IMG/VR virus record: IMGVR_UViG_3300021142_000042
Coordinates: 1-51,905 of that record
Length of the DNA stretch: 51,905 nucleotides
Origin: a virus
Strand: one strand, 5' to 3'
A model generated the notes under the pieces. It was not told the origin of the DNA. It did no database searches and saw only the letters and a list, made by a program, of their open reading frames with translations. This document shows positions 33,995 to 43,180 of the stretch, in pieces (the stretch's first letter is position 1; the number at the start of each line of letters is the position of its first letter). The translations under genes were made by a program, and so were the position numbers.

Positions 33995-34669
33995 ATGGCA
34001 ATCGACCCGACCACTGGAATGCCCGACACCGGCAAGCCGACGCCTACGACGGGCGCGGGCGCGTTTGGCGCTGCTCAGAACGATTGGCAGACCGGCTACA
34101 ACGCGCTTGGCAACCAGCAGAAGATCGCGGGTCAGACCGGCGACCTGTGGAACACGATTCAAACCACGCAGCAGGCGCAGACTCAGCAGGGCTTGGACGC
34201 AATGAAGCGGCAAGCGGCGCAGGCTCTGTACGCCAATCGTGGCAGCCTGGGCGGTGGCGGCGGACTCGCGGCGGCGCAGCAGGCGAATCAGGCGAACGCT
34301 CAGAACGTTGGCGCGTTCACGACCGCTGCAAACGCACAATCGGCGCAGACGGCAGCGCAAGGTCAACAGGCGCAACTCGGCGCACAGGGGCAGATCGCTC
34401 AGGCTGCGGGGAATCAGTACAAAATGATCCAAGATCAGCAGCAGCGCCAGACCCGCGTCAATCAGGCTCTGGACTCGGCGCGCTCGATCATGGCGCGCTA
34501 CTCCGGGACACTTTTCACAACCGCTGGCGACAAGCAGAAGGCGGCCAACGCGATCCAGCAGGAAGTGCTGAAAACCGAGAGCGACCCCGCCGTCATTGAC
34601 GCCGTGCAGCAGTACGTCAACGGGCTGTTGAACGGATCTGAGTCCAGCCCCGGCAGCATCAACACTTAG
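33995..34669 (+). CDS. Predicted ejection protein (Gln/Ala-rich)
   Basis: 224-aa protein, extremely rich in Gln, Ala and Gly, helical, with a GGGGG stretch after residue 80 or so. First of three consecutive genes that look like internal virion proteins of podoviruses (as in P22 gp7/gp20/gp16 or T7 gp14/15/16), which leave the capsid with the DNA and build a channel across the envelope. Ribosome-binding site GGAGG. Confidence 0.6.
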   Translation: MAIDPTTGMPDTGKPTPTTGAGAFGAAQNDWQTGYNALGNQQKIAGQTGDLWNTIQTTQQAQTQQGLDAMKRQAAQALYANRGSLGGGGGLAAAQQANQANAQNVGAFTTAANAQSAQTAAQGQQAQLGAQGQIAQAAGNQYKMIQDQQQRQTRVNQALDSARSIMARYSGTLFTTAGDKQKAANAIQQEVLKTESDPAVIDAVQQYVNGLLNGSESSPGSINT

Positions 34670-34678
34670 GAGTCCCAC

Positions 34679-37306
34679 ATGGCGCGCGTTCGTGTTGATC
34701 AAAACGATGTTGCCTCTGCCGTCGATGCGTTCCGTCCGGGCGGCAGCGCTACGCCTTTGGGCGCGGATCGCGACTATCCGGGACACCAGCATTTCAACTT
34801 GTCGCAGGGTATCGACTTTGCGACGAACACGGTCTACCCGATTGCGGGCAAGGTCGCAAAGTTGGTTGCGGGCTTGGGTCACAACATCGGCAACGCGGTG
34901 TCTGACGCGCAGGGCGCTGAACGCGGCGCGACTGCTGGACCGGACCTGACGGCGCTGCGTGCGGCTGCGGCGGAGCGGATTCGCCAGAAGTATGCGCAGG
35001 AGCGTGGTGTGCCCGTCGCGGCCGCTCCCGTTGCACCTCGCGGGAACGGCATTGCAATCGCAGATCAGAGCAACCCGTATGAGCAGCGGATGCGCCAAGT
35101 TGCCGCCGATGAGCGGGTTGCGCGCGAACAGTCGCCCGGTCAGATGCCGAATGATCCAGCGGCGCAACTGCGTTGGGCGCAAGATCCAGCCGCACAGCGC
35201 GCGTGGTCTGCGCAGCATCCGGCTCCGGCAGGAATGCCGCTCGCACCGATGCACGAAGCGCCCATGCACCCCGACGTGCAGGACATTCACGACCGCGTGT
35301 TTGACCCGCATCGCCCACACATCGCTGAAGATGACTTGAAGCGCTACACGGAACTGCGCAAGTCTTTGGCAAAGGCGCGCACGCCAGCAGAAGGCGCGGC
35401 GATCCATGCTGAGATGCAGTTGCTTCAAGAGAAGATCACGAACGGTCCGGAACGCCAGCCGTCGACCACGCCGCAAGGCGCTCGCCCGCAAGACGCGCAA
35501 CTCGCGACCCCGCCTACGCCGCAGAACCCGATGGGCACGCCAGACGCCGCCGCAACCGCTGCGTATCGCGCGCAACAGGCGGCACCTACCGTGAAGATGG
35601 TTCAGACGCCCAAAGGCATGTTGCCCGCGACTCGCATCGACCAGAACCGCGTCATGCTGCACGACCCGTCTACTGACGAGTTTGTGATTGTGACGCGCAA
35701 CCCTGACGGCACGAAGCGCACGCAGTTGTTGACCGGCGCACAGGCAAACGCGCTGCTGAGTGCGGAGGAGCGCGCACAGTACAAGCCGGAGCAGGCTGCA
35801 CAGCACGCCGCCCCCGCGCCGGTTCCGCCAGCTGCCGCATCAACGATGGATCTAACGCTCGCCGGTCGCAAGGATGAAATCGAGCGTCGGATCGACGAAC
35901 TCTATCGTCAGCGCGGACGGATGGAGCCGCAGCAAATGGCAGAGTTCAACGATCTGCGGGAAGAACTGGATGCGCTGAATCAGGAGCCTGCCCCTCGTGC
36001 GCCCGCTTCTCAGAATGCTCCACAAGCCCCGCAAATCGCGGAGACGCCCGCCACAGCGCAACCTGCCGCGCCCGCCACAGCGCAACCTGCCGCGCCCGCC
36101 ACAGCGCAACCTGCTGCGTCTGTCGCAGAACCTGCCGCTACAGCGCCTGCAAAGGCCGAAACGCCCGCAGAAGAAGCGCCCGCGACGGATTTGAACGCCC
36201 GCTTGATGCAGTTGGCTGCCAAGGCGCGCGCTGGCACGATGACGGCGGAAGATCACCGCGAGTCGCAGTTGCTGATGCAGCACTACAACGCGATGCGCCC
36301 TTCGCCGGCGCCCGTTGCCGCGCCGCAGCGCATGAACCAAGAGCAGATGATTCTTGCCGCCGCTGCTGCCGACACGCCGGAAAAGAAAGCCGCGCTTGCC
36401 AGGCAGATCGACAACGCTGGCGTGTACAGCGACGACCTGTTTGACCTCGTAACGGGTTCGCACGACGCACGGGCGAAGTTTGCGCAGCACCTGGCTTCGA
36501 CCATGCCGCACGCGCAGCCGCATCAAGCGCAGACGCCGGAACAAGCCGCGCACTTGGTGGCTCAGACGGGCTTGGCGGAAGCGCAGCGGGACTACTACAA
36601 GAACGCCAAGACGCCGGACGTGGCTGCGGATAATGCGCGCGAGGACAAAAAGCGGACGGATCGCGTTGCTGCTGAAGAAGCGAAACTGAAAGAGCGCGCC
36701 GCTGAGGCCACTGGCAAGCAGACCGTCGCACAGGGCAGGCTTGACCAGCAGAAAGTCAAGGACACGGCGGAAGCCACCTACAAGGCTGCCAAGACCACGA
36801 TTGCCAAGGATTCGTTTGCGCTCAAAACCAAGATCGAGGAGTTGAAAAAGAAACTTGGCTACTACGACCCGCGTCTGCACAAGGGAAACACGACCACGAT
36901 CAACGTTGGGCGCGATTCCGTTGCGGCTGGGCGCGAGTTGGTAGACGCGGCTGACAAGGTTCTGCACCTGCACGCTGCGACGGTCGCGGACATTCACAAG
37001 AAGGCCGCGGAACTGGAATCGACCGAACCCGCAAAGCCCGGCAAGTTGCTCTCTGAAATGACGGATAAAGAACGCGACAACCTGACCTTCGCGGAAGTTG
37101 AACAGGAAGCCAAGAAAGAAGCCACGCACAACGAAAAAATGCAGCTTTGGCGCGACAATCAAGCGAAGAAATCCGCCTTGGATGCGGTGCTGCAACAGCT
37201 TGAAAAAGACGCGAACGATCCCGCGTCTGACGTTGGCGAGGCCCGCAACGCCCGTAAAGACGGCTTGCGCCTGATTCAACACGGCGCCCCCAAGGCAAAG
37301 AAGTAG
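34679..37306 (+). CDS. Predicted ejection protein, 875 aa
   Basis: 875-aa, hydrophilic protein rich in Ala, Gln and Glu. A Pro/Ala spacer near residues 445-490 contains three copies of PATAQPAA, encoded by 24-bp repeats (36045-36120). Long coiled coils follow (about 660-860: VKDTAEATYKAAKTTIAKDS, KTKIEELKKKLG). The lack of enzyme motifs, the position and the length fit the second ejection protein. Function by analogy. Confidence 0.6.
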   Translation: MARVRVDQNDVASAVDAFRPGGSATPLGADRDYPGHQHFNLSQGIDFATNTVYPIAGKVAKLVAGLGHNIGNAVSDAQGAERGATAGPDLTALRAAAAERIRQKYAQERGVPVAAAPVAPRGNGIAIADQSNPYEQRMRQVAADERVAREQSPGQMPNDPAAQLRWAQDPAAQRAWSAQHPAPAGMPLAPMHEAPMHPDVQDIHDRVFDPHRPHIAEDDLKRYTELRKSLAKARTPAEGAAIHAEMQLLQEKITNGPERQPSTTPQGARPQDAQLATPPTPQNPMGTPDAAATAAYRAQQAAPTVKMVQTPKGMLPATRIDQNRVMLHDPSTDEFVIVTRNPDGTKRTQLLTGAQANALLSAEERAQYKPEQAAQHAAPAPVPPAAASTMDLTLAGRKDEIERRIDELYRQRGRMEPQQMAEFNDLREELDALNQEPAPRAPASQNAPQAPQIAETPATAQPAAPATAQPAAPATAQPAASVAEPAATAPAKAETPAEEAPATDLNARLMQLAAKARAGTMTAEDHRESQLLMQHYNAMRPSPAPVAAPQRMNQEQMILAAAAADTPEKKAALARQIDNAGVYSDDLFDLVTGSHDARAKFAQHLASTMPHAQPHQAQTPEQAAHLVAQTGLAEAQRDYYKNAKTPDVAADNAREDKKRTDRVAAEEAKLKERAAEATGKQTVAQGRLDQQKVKDTAEATYKAAKTTIAKDSFALKTKIEELKKKLGYYDPRLHKGNTTTINVGRDSVAAGRELVDAADKVLHLHAATVADIHKKAAELESTEPAKPGKLLSEMTDKERDNLTFAEVEQEAKKEATHNEKMQLWRDNQAKKSALDAVLQQLEKDANDPASDVGEARNARKDGLRLIQHGAPKAKK
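36045..36120 (+). repeat. 24-bp tandem repeat in ejection gene
   Basis: Three near-identical 24-bp units encode PATAQPAA. Part of a Pro/Ala-rich linker; likely length-variable between relatives. Confidence 0.75.
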
Positions 37307-37309
37307 CCG

Positions 37310-40300
37310 ATGGCAAACCCGACGCCAATCCAACCCAATGCAATGCGCGCCGCGTCCGATCCCATGGGCGAGGCTTCGCAGGCGTGGGCTGCTGGCGTGG
37401 ATCCTGCGGCAAGGGCGGCGTTGAAGGCGTTGCGCACGTCGCAGGGTGTGGCCAAGCGCGCGAAGCAGGAAGCGGCACTTCCGACGTTGGAAGAAGAAGG
37501 AACGGCGGGCACTGAAGAAGCGCAAAACCAGCCCACGATCCAGCGCGACGTTGAGTGGTCCCCCGTGTCTCGTGCAATCGGCGTGCTGCTGGGTGCAGGA
37601 CACGGCGCAACTGCGGACTTTGGCAACTCGTACCTGACCGGCAAGAGGCGGGCGGAAGCGGATCGCAAGGAACGTCGGGGAGAACCCAAGACGGCTGCGG
37701 AGTACGCTGCATCTCGCGGCATGAACGCGCTGACTGACTTGTGGGACATGACCACGATGGTTCCGGGTTTGGCGGCTGAAGTGCTGTTGCCGCAAGAGGC
37801 GCCTCCTGGAACTGAACACGAGACGAACCTTGAGCGTTCGCTGCGCGGGTTTGGCGAGGGCGCGAAGATCGGCAAGGGCGTAGCGCAAGGGCTGATCGGC
37901 GGCACTGCCGACGTTCTGGAGCATCCGCTTGAATCGCTGGAGTCGCGCCCGTTCACCACGGCGGCAACGTACCTGCCGGGCATTCGCGCGCTGCGTAACG
38001 CTGGCAAGGCCGCGCACGCGTCAATGGCAGGAGAGTCGCATGTTCACCCCGTGGACGTGGAGACGCAACCCGGCAAGGTCGGTCCTGAACACCCCGTCAC
38101 GCCGCAAGCTGACATTCACGGAGAAGGCGCATTCGACCGCGCTGCCGCCAAGGTGAAAGATGCGTTTCGCGGCATCGGCGGCAAGTGGGCGGACCAGTAC
38201 CTTGCCAAACTCGCCAACGGCTTTCACGCGGGCGATCCCATCGTCACCGCGTTCGTGTCTGACTTGGCGCGGGCAGAAGAACACGCGACGGCGCGGTTGA
38301 AGGCGTCGGCGGAGAAGGTCGCGTCTGCTGTCGGTCGTGACGTGTCCAAGCCGCGTGCGCCCGTTCACAAGGGCAAGCCTATGCCGGGATTGCCTGTCGA
38401 GTCGCAGGTTGCGATTCCGGGCGAGCGGCACCTGCAAACCGAGCACGACCTTGCGCGCGGTCTGATCCCGCCAGAAGAACGCGTTGTCGGTCAGGAAGTT
38501 GGCGGCGGTCGCAAAGACCCGCTCACGTACTCGCGCGAAGTGCAGGACGGCAATCCGCTGGGCGACATTCCCGCGCTGCAACCCGAGACGCATCCAGCGA
38601 TCGAGGCGCACGTCAACGAATTGATGGACGCGGCGAACCTGACGCCAGAAGAACGGCGGCAGTTCAAGCCTGCAATCACGCACGACGTGATGCTGCACGC
38701 CGCTGACATCGTCGGTCACGACGGCGAGACAGCAAACTGGCGCGGGCAGATGCACGGCAACCCCGAGCACTTTGCCAATGCGTATCTTGAAGCGGTGGAG
38801 CGCGAACACGGTCGTCCGCTGAACCCCAACGAAAAGGCGACGCTGCTGGAAGCATTGGATCCTCGCAGCGAGGACGCGACGAAAGCGCCCCGCACGGGTT
38901 TGGAGACTGGCAAGAAGCAGGAGTTTGTGCACGCGCAAGAAGTCGCGCCCAATCCTGAAGGCGGCGTAGATCGCGCGTTGGATGCGGAAGAACTGCCGAT
39001 CAGCGAGCAGGATGCACGCAAGGCGCGGCAGAAAGCGATGGACACGGCAGAACGTGACGCGATGCGTTTGCGCGCTGCTGCCGCTGCCCACGAAGAACAC
39101 GCGCTTACCGCACAGCACGAACACGGACGCGCCAAGAACGCGGCGGCAGAAGCGAACTATCACGCTGTTGGCGCTGCTGACGAGATGAGCAATCGCCGGT
39201 CAGAGGCGCAGCAAGCCAGGTGGGCGGCGGATACGGCGCAGAAGTTGGCGCGGGACAAGGCGCAGAAGGCTATCGTCGCGAAGGCTGCTGCGGACAAGGC
39301 CGCTGAGCGTTTGCGCGTTGCAGTCGAAGCCGGAGACAAGCCGGAGCGCATCAAGGAATTGAAAGCGAACGCTGACGCGCTAGAAGCGACTGCCGCGACC
39401 GTTGCCGACGAAGCCTCTGAAATGGTCGCAGAGTCTCGCCGTGCTGCCGAATTGGCCAAGATTCGCGCCACAACCGCCGCGACCGCAGAACAGCGCCACG
39501 CCGCCGCCCGTCAAGCGCACATCGCCGCTAAGCGCGCGGAAGGCGTCGCCAAGACGATTGCAGACCGTGCAGCGGCGAAGCACGACGCAGCCCGTGAAGC
39601 GCATCTTGCAGCCGAAGCGGAAGCCGAGAAGGCGGGAGTCGAGCCGCACAAGTTTGAAGCGCGCCGACTTGTCCGCACAAGCGTCGTCCCGCACCTGAAC
39701 GGAATCCCGTTCGACCCAGCGAAACTTGTCCCGCCGCGTGTCCTGACGCCTGCTGAACGCGCCAAAGCGTTTCAGTCGTCGTTCAAGAACATGCAGGAGC
39801 GGTACAAGGGACGGCAGGAAATGGGGCGCAAGTTGGAAGCGCACGCCAACCAGTTTGAATCCATCCCCGACGACGAAGTACCTGAGAACTTCCGGCACAC
39901 GGTGCAAGTTGCGACGTTCGATAAGCCCACGGGAGAACTTGTCAGCGGTGCGGAGAGCAAGACAGCGGCGCAGAACACTCTCGCGAAACTGGCTTACGGC
40001 ATTGTGCGCGGGATCCAGAACGGCGACATGCGCCCCGTGGTACTGCCGCAAGGTGTGCGCGCCCCGTTTCTTCGCGGCATCATCGAATCGGCTACGCACG
40101 ACATGCCGGAAGCGGAACGCGCCAAGGTCAAGAAAGTCGCGCGCCAGGTCGGTGGCTATAAGATGATGGACCCCGACACCGGATACGGTGAAAAGACGTG
40201 GGGCGATCCGCTTGTCAACGACGCGCTGAAGTGGCACGCACGCGCCAGCAAACCCGGCAAAGGCGTCTTGCACGAGATTACGCAGGCTCTCAAGGGCAAC

Positions 40301-42073
40301 GTCACTGGCAAGTCGCTCGCGGGCGGCATCAACAACGCGCTTCCCAACCTGAACGCCACGGCGATCCATCGCGGGCTTGGTCCGGTCGAGTTTGTCGCCA
40401 AGGCGGAAACGCTGATGCGCAACCTGAAGAAATGGGGAGAAACCGGCAAGGTCGAGTCTGGACCGATCGGGAAAGCCGCGCAGAAAGCGGGCGTCATTTC
40501 CGACGATGCGATGCAAGCGCGGGCGTTTGACGCGCTGGCGAAAGCAGGCAATCAGTCGCTGGACTTCGTATCGAAGGAACTTGGCGAACGGCAATTGTCG
40601 CCTGCCGAGAAACTGCGCATGAACAAGGCTCTCGCGTGGTTCCGCGACCCGCAGACCGACTTGCCGACGACGAAGTTCTCCAAGTGGTTCTACCAGCACG
40701 GAGATCACATCCTGCGCGTGGAAGAAGGCGTGATGCAGTTTGAGCAGAAGGCTCGCAGCATCGACGAGTTGAAAACGGGGCAGTACCAAGACCTGCAAAT
40801 TGACCGCAACCGGACGATCCGCATCGGCAAGGAAGGCGATCGCTACACGGCGCAAGACCCGTTTGCCGAGAAGGCAGCAGACCGCAAGCCGCGCTACGTC
40901 AGCAAGGAAAAGATCGACGAATTGATCGGCAAGGATGCGACTCTGCGCGCGTCCGACATCGTTCAGGACTACGGGGATTTGCCGCAGTCTGCCAAGGCTG
41001 TGAAGTCCCTGCACAACAATGGCAGCGAGGTGTTTACGCCGTTCGTGTCGTGGGCTGCGTCGTCCGTGGATGCGCCGTTCAAGGCGGGCTTGCTATCCAA
41101 GACGCTGTTCAAGTCGCCGTACGAGATGCACACGAATAACCCCGCCGCGCTGGCTCGTGCAGCCCGTGCGGAAGCAGGACTTGCGCTGCGTCGCGCTGTG
41201 TGGATCAACGGCGTGCGGTCGCAACTTGAGCAGCAGGGCGCGAACGGTCCACTTGCCGACGCCTATCGCCGGTCGAGCGATGACGATCAATCCATCATTA
41301 TCGGCAATCTGACAAACCCGCATGTGATTCAAGGCGTCCCGCTGGATCAAACGGCGCAGATTGGCGGCACAGGCGCAATCGTCGGTGGCTTGGCTGGGCT
41401 TGCGACGCTGGCGCAACGGTTGCACGAGACTGAAGGCGCCAAGTCCGGCGCACAGCACGAGTTCAGCAAAGCCGTGCGCGACGCCATGTCGGGCAAGGAT
41501 TTCAGCGTCAAGAAAGCGATGCGGCTGGCGTACCTGTCTGGCGGTCCGCTGCTGCGCATCTACGACGCAATGCAGGGCACTGGCGACGCTGGAGACGTGG
41601 CGCGTTCGCTGGGCAACTCCGTCATCGGCGGAACAAACGCGGGCATCCTGCGGGCCGTTGCGGGCGCCGCCAGCGACAAGGGCAAGGAAACGCACCCGCG
41701 TTTGCCGGAAGGCGCGGCCAGCGATTTTCTCGCCAAGGCGTCAGGGCGCAACCGCTCGCTGGGTGAAACCGCCAAGGGATCGCAGCCGCTGATTCAGTGG
41801 ATGGTGCAGCAAATCATCGGCTTGGGCTGGCAGGCTAAGGACTTTGACCCGACGAACCCCAAGATGGTGGTTCAGTACACGAAGATGATCAAGCAGGCGA
41901 TGAAAGAGGGCTTGAAAGTGCCGCCGCATCAAGAACTGCGCAACATGAAGGGCAAGGACGCACGACCGCTGGAACGCATCGAGCACGCGATCGACTTGAC
42001 CATCGACCACGTTAACCAGCAGTACATGCGGGTCTACCGTATTCTCCACAGCAAGGCCACAGCGCCGAAGTAG
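37310..42073 (+). CDS. Giant predicted ejection/internal virion protein, 1587 aa
   Basis: The largest gene of the window. The N-terminal 300 residues include a hydrophobic stretch (GVAQGLIGGTADVLEHPLES). Residues about 560-780 are an almost continuous Ala/Arg/Glu/Lys coiled coil. A globular region follows. Near 1345 there is a glycine-rich hydrophobic helix (GGTGAIVGGLAGLATL) that could insert in membrane. Size and position match the largest podoviral ejection protein. No lytic transglycosylase or protease motif was recognised, so any enzymatic role is open. Confidence 0.65.
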   Translation: MANPTPIQPNAMRAASDPMGEASQAWAAGVDPAARAALKALRTSQGVAKRAKQEAALPTLEEEGTAGTEEAQNQPTIQRDVEWSPVSRAIGVLLGAGHGATADFGNSYLTGKRRAEADRKERRGEPKTAAEYAASRGMNALTDLWDMTTMVPGLAAEVLLPQEAPPGTEHETNLERSLRGFGEGAKIGKGVAQGLIGGTADVLEHPLESLESRPFTTAATYLPGIRALRNAGKAAHASMAGESHVHPVDVETQPGKVGPEHPVTPQADIHGEGAFDRAAAKVKDAFRGIGGKWADQYLAKLANGFHAGDPIVTAFVSDLARAEEHATARLKASAEKVASAVGRDVSKPRAPVHKGKPMPGLPVESQVAIPGERHLQTEHDLARGLIPPEERVVGQEVGGGRKDPLTYSREVQDGNPLGDIPALQPETHPAIEAHVNELMDAANLTPEERRQFKPAITHDVMLHAADIVGHDGETANWRGQMHGNPEHFANAYLEAVEREHGRPLNPNEKATLLEALDPRSEDATKAPRTGLETGKKQEFVHAQEVAPNPEGGVDRALDAEELPISEQDARKARQKAMDTAERDAMRLRAAAAAHEEHALTAQHEHGRAKNAAAEANYHAVGAADEMSNRRSEAQQARWAADTAQKLARDKAQKAIVAKAAADKAAERLRVAVEAGDKPERIKELKANADALEATAATVADEASEMVAESRRAAELAKIRATTAATAEQRHAAARQAHIAAKRAEGVAKTIADRAAAKHDAAREAHLAAEAEAEKAGVEPHKFEARRLVRTSVVPHLNGIPFDPAKLVPPRVLTPAERAKAFQSSFKNMQERYKGRQEMGRKLEAHANQFESIPDDEVPENFRHTVQVATFDKPTGELVSGAESKTAAQNTLAKLAYGIVRGIQNGDMRPVVLPQGVRAPFLRGIIESATHDMPEAERAKVKKVARQVGGYKMMDPDTGYGEKTWGDPLVNDALKWHARASKPGKGVLHEITQALKGNVTGKSLAGGINNALPNLNATAIHRGLGPVEFVAKAETLMRNLKKWGETGKVESGPIGKAAQKAGVISDDAMQARAFDALAKAGNQSLDFVSKELGERQLSPAEKLRMNKALAWFRDPQTDLPTTKFSKWFYQHGDHILRVEEGVMQFEQKARSIDELKTGQYQDLQIDRNRTIRIGKEGDRYTAQDPFAEKAADRKPRYVSKEKIDELIGKDATLRASDIVQDYGDLPQSAKAVKSLHNNGSEVFTPFVSWAASSVDAPFKAGLLSKTLFKSPYEMHTNNPAALARAARAEAGLALRRAVWINGVRSQLEQQGANGPLADAYRRSSDDDQSIIIGNLTNPHVIQGVPLDQTAQIGGTGAIVGGLAGLATLAQRLHETEGAKSGAQHEFSKAVRDAMSGKDFSVKKAMRLAYLSGGPLLRIYDAMQGTGDAGDVARSLGNSVIGGTNAGILRAVAGAASDKGKETHPRLPEGAASDFLAKASGRNRSLGETAKGSQPLIQWMVQQIIGLGWQAKDFDPTNPKMVVQYTKMIKQAMKEGLKVPPHQELRNMKGKDARPLERIEHAIDLTIDHVNQQYMRVYRILHSKATAPK

Positions 42074-42079
42074 GACACC

Positions 42080-43087
42080 ATGGCTATTCAACCGCTCTTC
42101 AAATCCTACGCCGGAACCCTCGGCGGATCGCCCATCGCCTACAACGTGCAAAACGACCTGGAAGGGAATACGGCGGATTACGTCATCGTCATTCCGGGCG
42201 GCACGGGAGACGGCGTCGTTGTCACGATTGGCACGGTGACGATCCCTGTGCCGTTGGGCGTTGGTCTGACGATTCCGGGTCCGGTGTCGTCCATCTCGCT
42301 TGGCGCTGGAACGAACACGTACGTCATTTGGGCTGGCGTCGGCGTAGCCCCCTCGTTCTTTCTTGCCGCGTCCGGTGGTGGCGGAGGCGGAGGCGGTGCG
42401 CCTGCGGAAGCGCCTTACCTGCTGAACACCGACGCGCCTGTGTCGCAGCTGCCGAACGCGACGACGATCCGCGCGCTTGCTATGCCGGTAGATTACATCT
42501 GGCCAGCATCGTCGCCTTCTGGCGCGGCCGCGCCCTTGCGCGTGTACACGACCAACGTCGCCAATCCCCCGACTACGGGCGGCGGCGTGGCGTTGCCATT
42601 CCGCTACAAGTCCAGCAGTGGCGAGCAGACGATTGCGCAGATTGGCGCGGTCTGGACCGTCGTCACGGACCCAGCGCATCCCGAGGGAGCGCTTGCGTTT
42701 GCGCTTGGCGCCGACGAGACGCTGGCGATGCTGCTGACAAAAGACAAGATGCAGTTTGCGGCGCCGACTGAGATCACTGGGATCAAGGACGGCACAAGCG
42801 CAACATCGGGCGCGGCGGTCGGTCAGTTCTCCGGCACGATTGCGACCATCTTGACAGGCCAGAGCTCGATTTCGTTTTATGTCGGGCCCAAGTTCAACGG
42901 CAAGCCCGTGCAGGTCACGCTCGCGTCGATTCCCGGCACCGCGATTGCCGCAACGCCCATTGCTTTCCAAGGCGTCGTGAGCGGCGGCTACTGCATCGTG
43001 TCCGTCATCGACACAACCAACGGGTCGCTGCTCTCGGGCGGCGTACTGACCGCCATCGACGTGGCTGTCACCATCATGGCGGTTTGA
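42080..43087 (+). CDS. Fibre-like virion protein
   Basis: 335-aa protein, beta-rich, with a glycine-only linker at about 94-101 separating an N-terminal attachment-type domain from a C-terminal beta domain. This two-part layout is usual for small tail fibres or spikes. Receptor specificity cannot be read. Confidence 0.6.
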   Translation: MAIQPLFKSYAGTLGGSPIAYNVQNDLEGNTADYVIVIPGGTGDGVVVTIGTVTIPVPLGVGLTIPGPVSSISLGAGTNTYVIWAGVGVAPSFFLAASGGGGGGGGAPAEAPYLLNTDAPVSQLPNATTIRALAMPVDYIWPASSPSGAAAPLRVYTTNVANPPTTGGGVALPFRYKSSSGEQTIAQIGAVWTVVTDPAHPEGALAFALGADETLAMLLTKDKMQFAAPTEITGIKDGTSATSGAAVGQFSGTIATILTGQSSISFYVGPKFNGKPVQVTLASIPGTAIAATPIAFQGVVSGGYCIVSVIDTTNGSLLSGGVLTAIDVAVTIMAV

Positions 43088-43138
43088 CCGCTTAACGTTG
43101 AAGGTGAGGGCGCGATGCCCTACACTTGCCCAAAGATG

Positions 43139-43154
43139 CCAGCCGCAACGCTGG
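43139..43154 (+). terminator. Small hairpin overlapping the GGTTTAGTC motif
   Basis: CCAGC-6-GCTGG followed by TTTAGTC, 27 bp before the TTG start of the next gene. Could be a weak attenuator. Confidence 0.3.
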
Positions 43155-43161
43155 TTTAGTC
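43153..43161 (+). promoter_or_regulatory. GGTTTAGTC intergenic motif
   Basis: Third exact copy, 20 bp before the fibre-like gene at 43181, in context GCTGGTTTAGTCAGAC. Confidence 0.45.
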
Positions 43162-43180
43162 AGACAAAGGAAGGTGTACT

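Noticed and set aside
31501-34035. 844-aa leftward open frame antisense to the 823-aa virion gene
   Set aside because: Same GC-driven shadow effect; the plus-strand gene is coupled to its neighbours by ATGA and has protein-like composition.
35852-38017. 721-aa leftward open frame across two ejection genes
   Set aside because: Spans the junction of two plus-strand genes with good ribosome-binding sites and shows an unnatural Arg/His/Leu composition.
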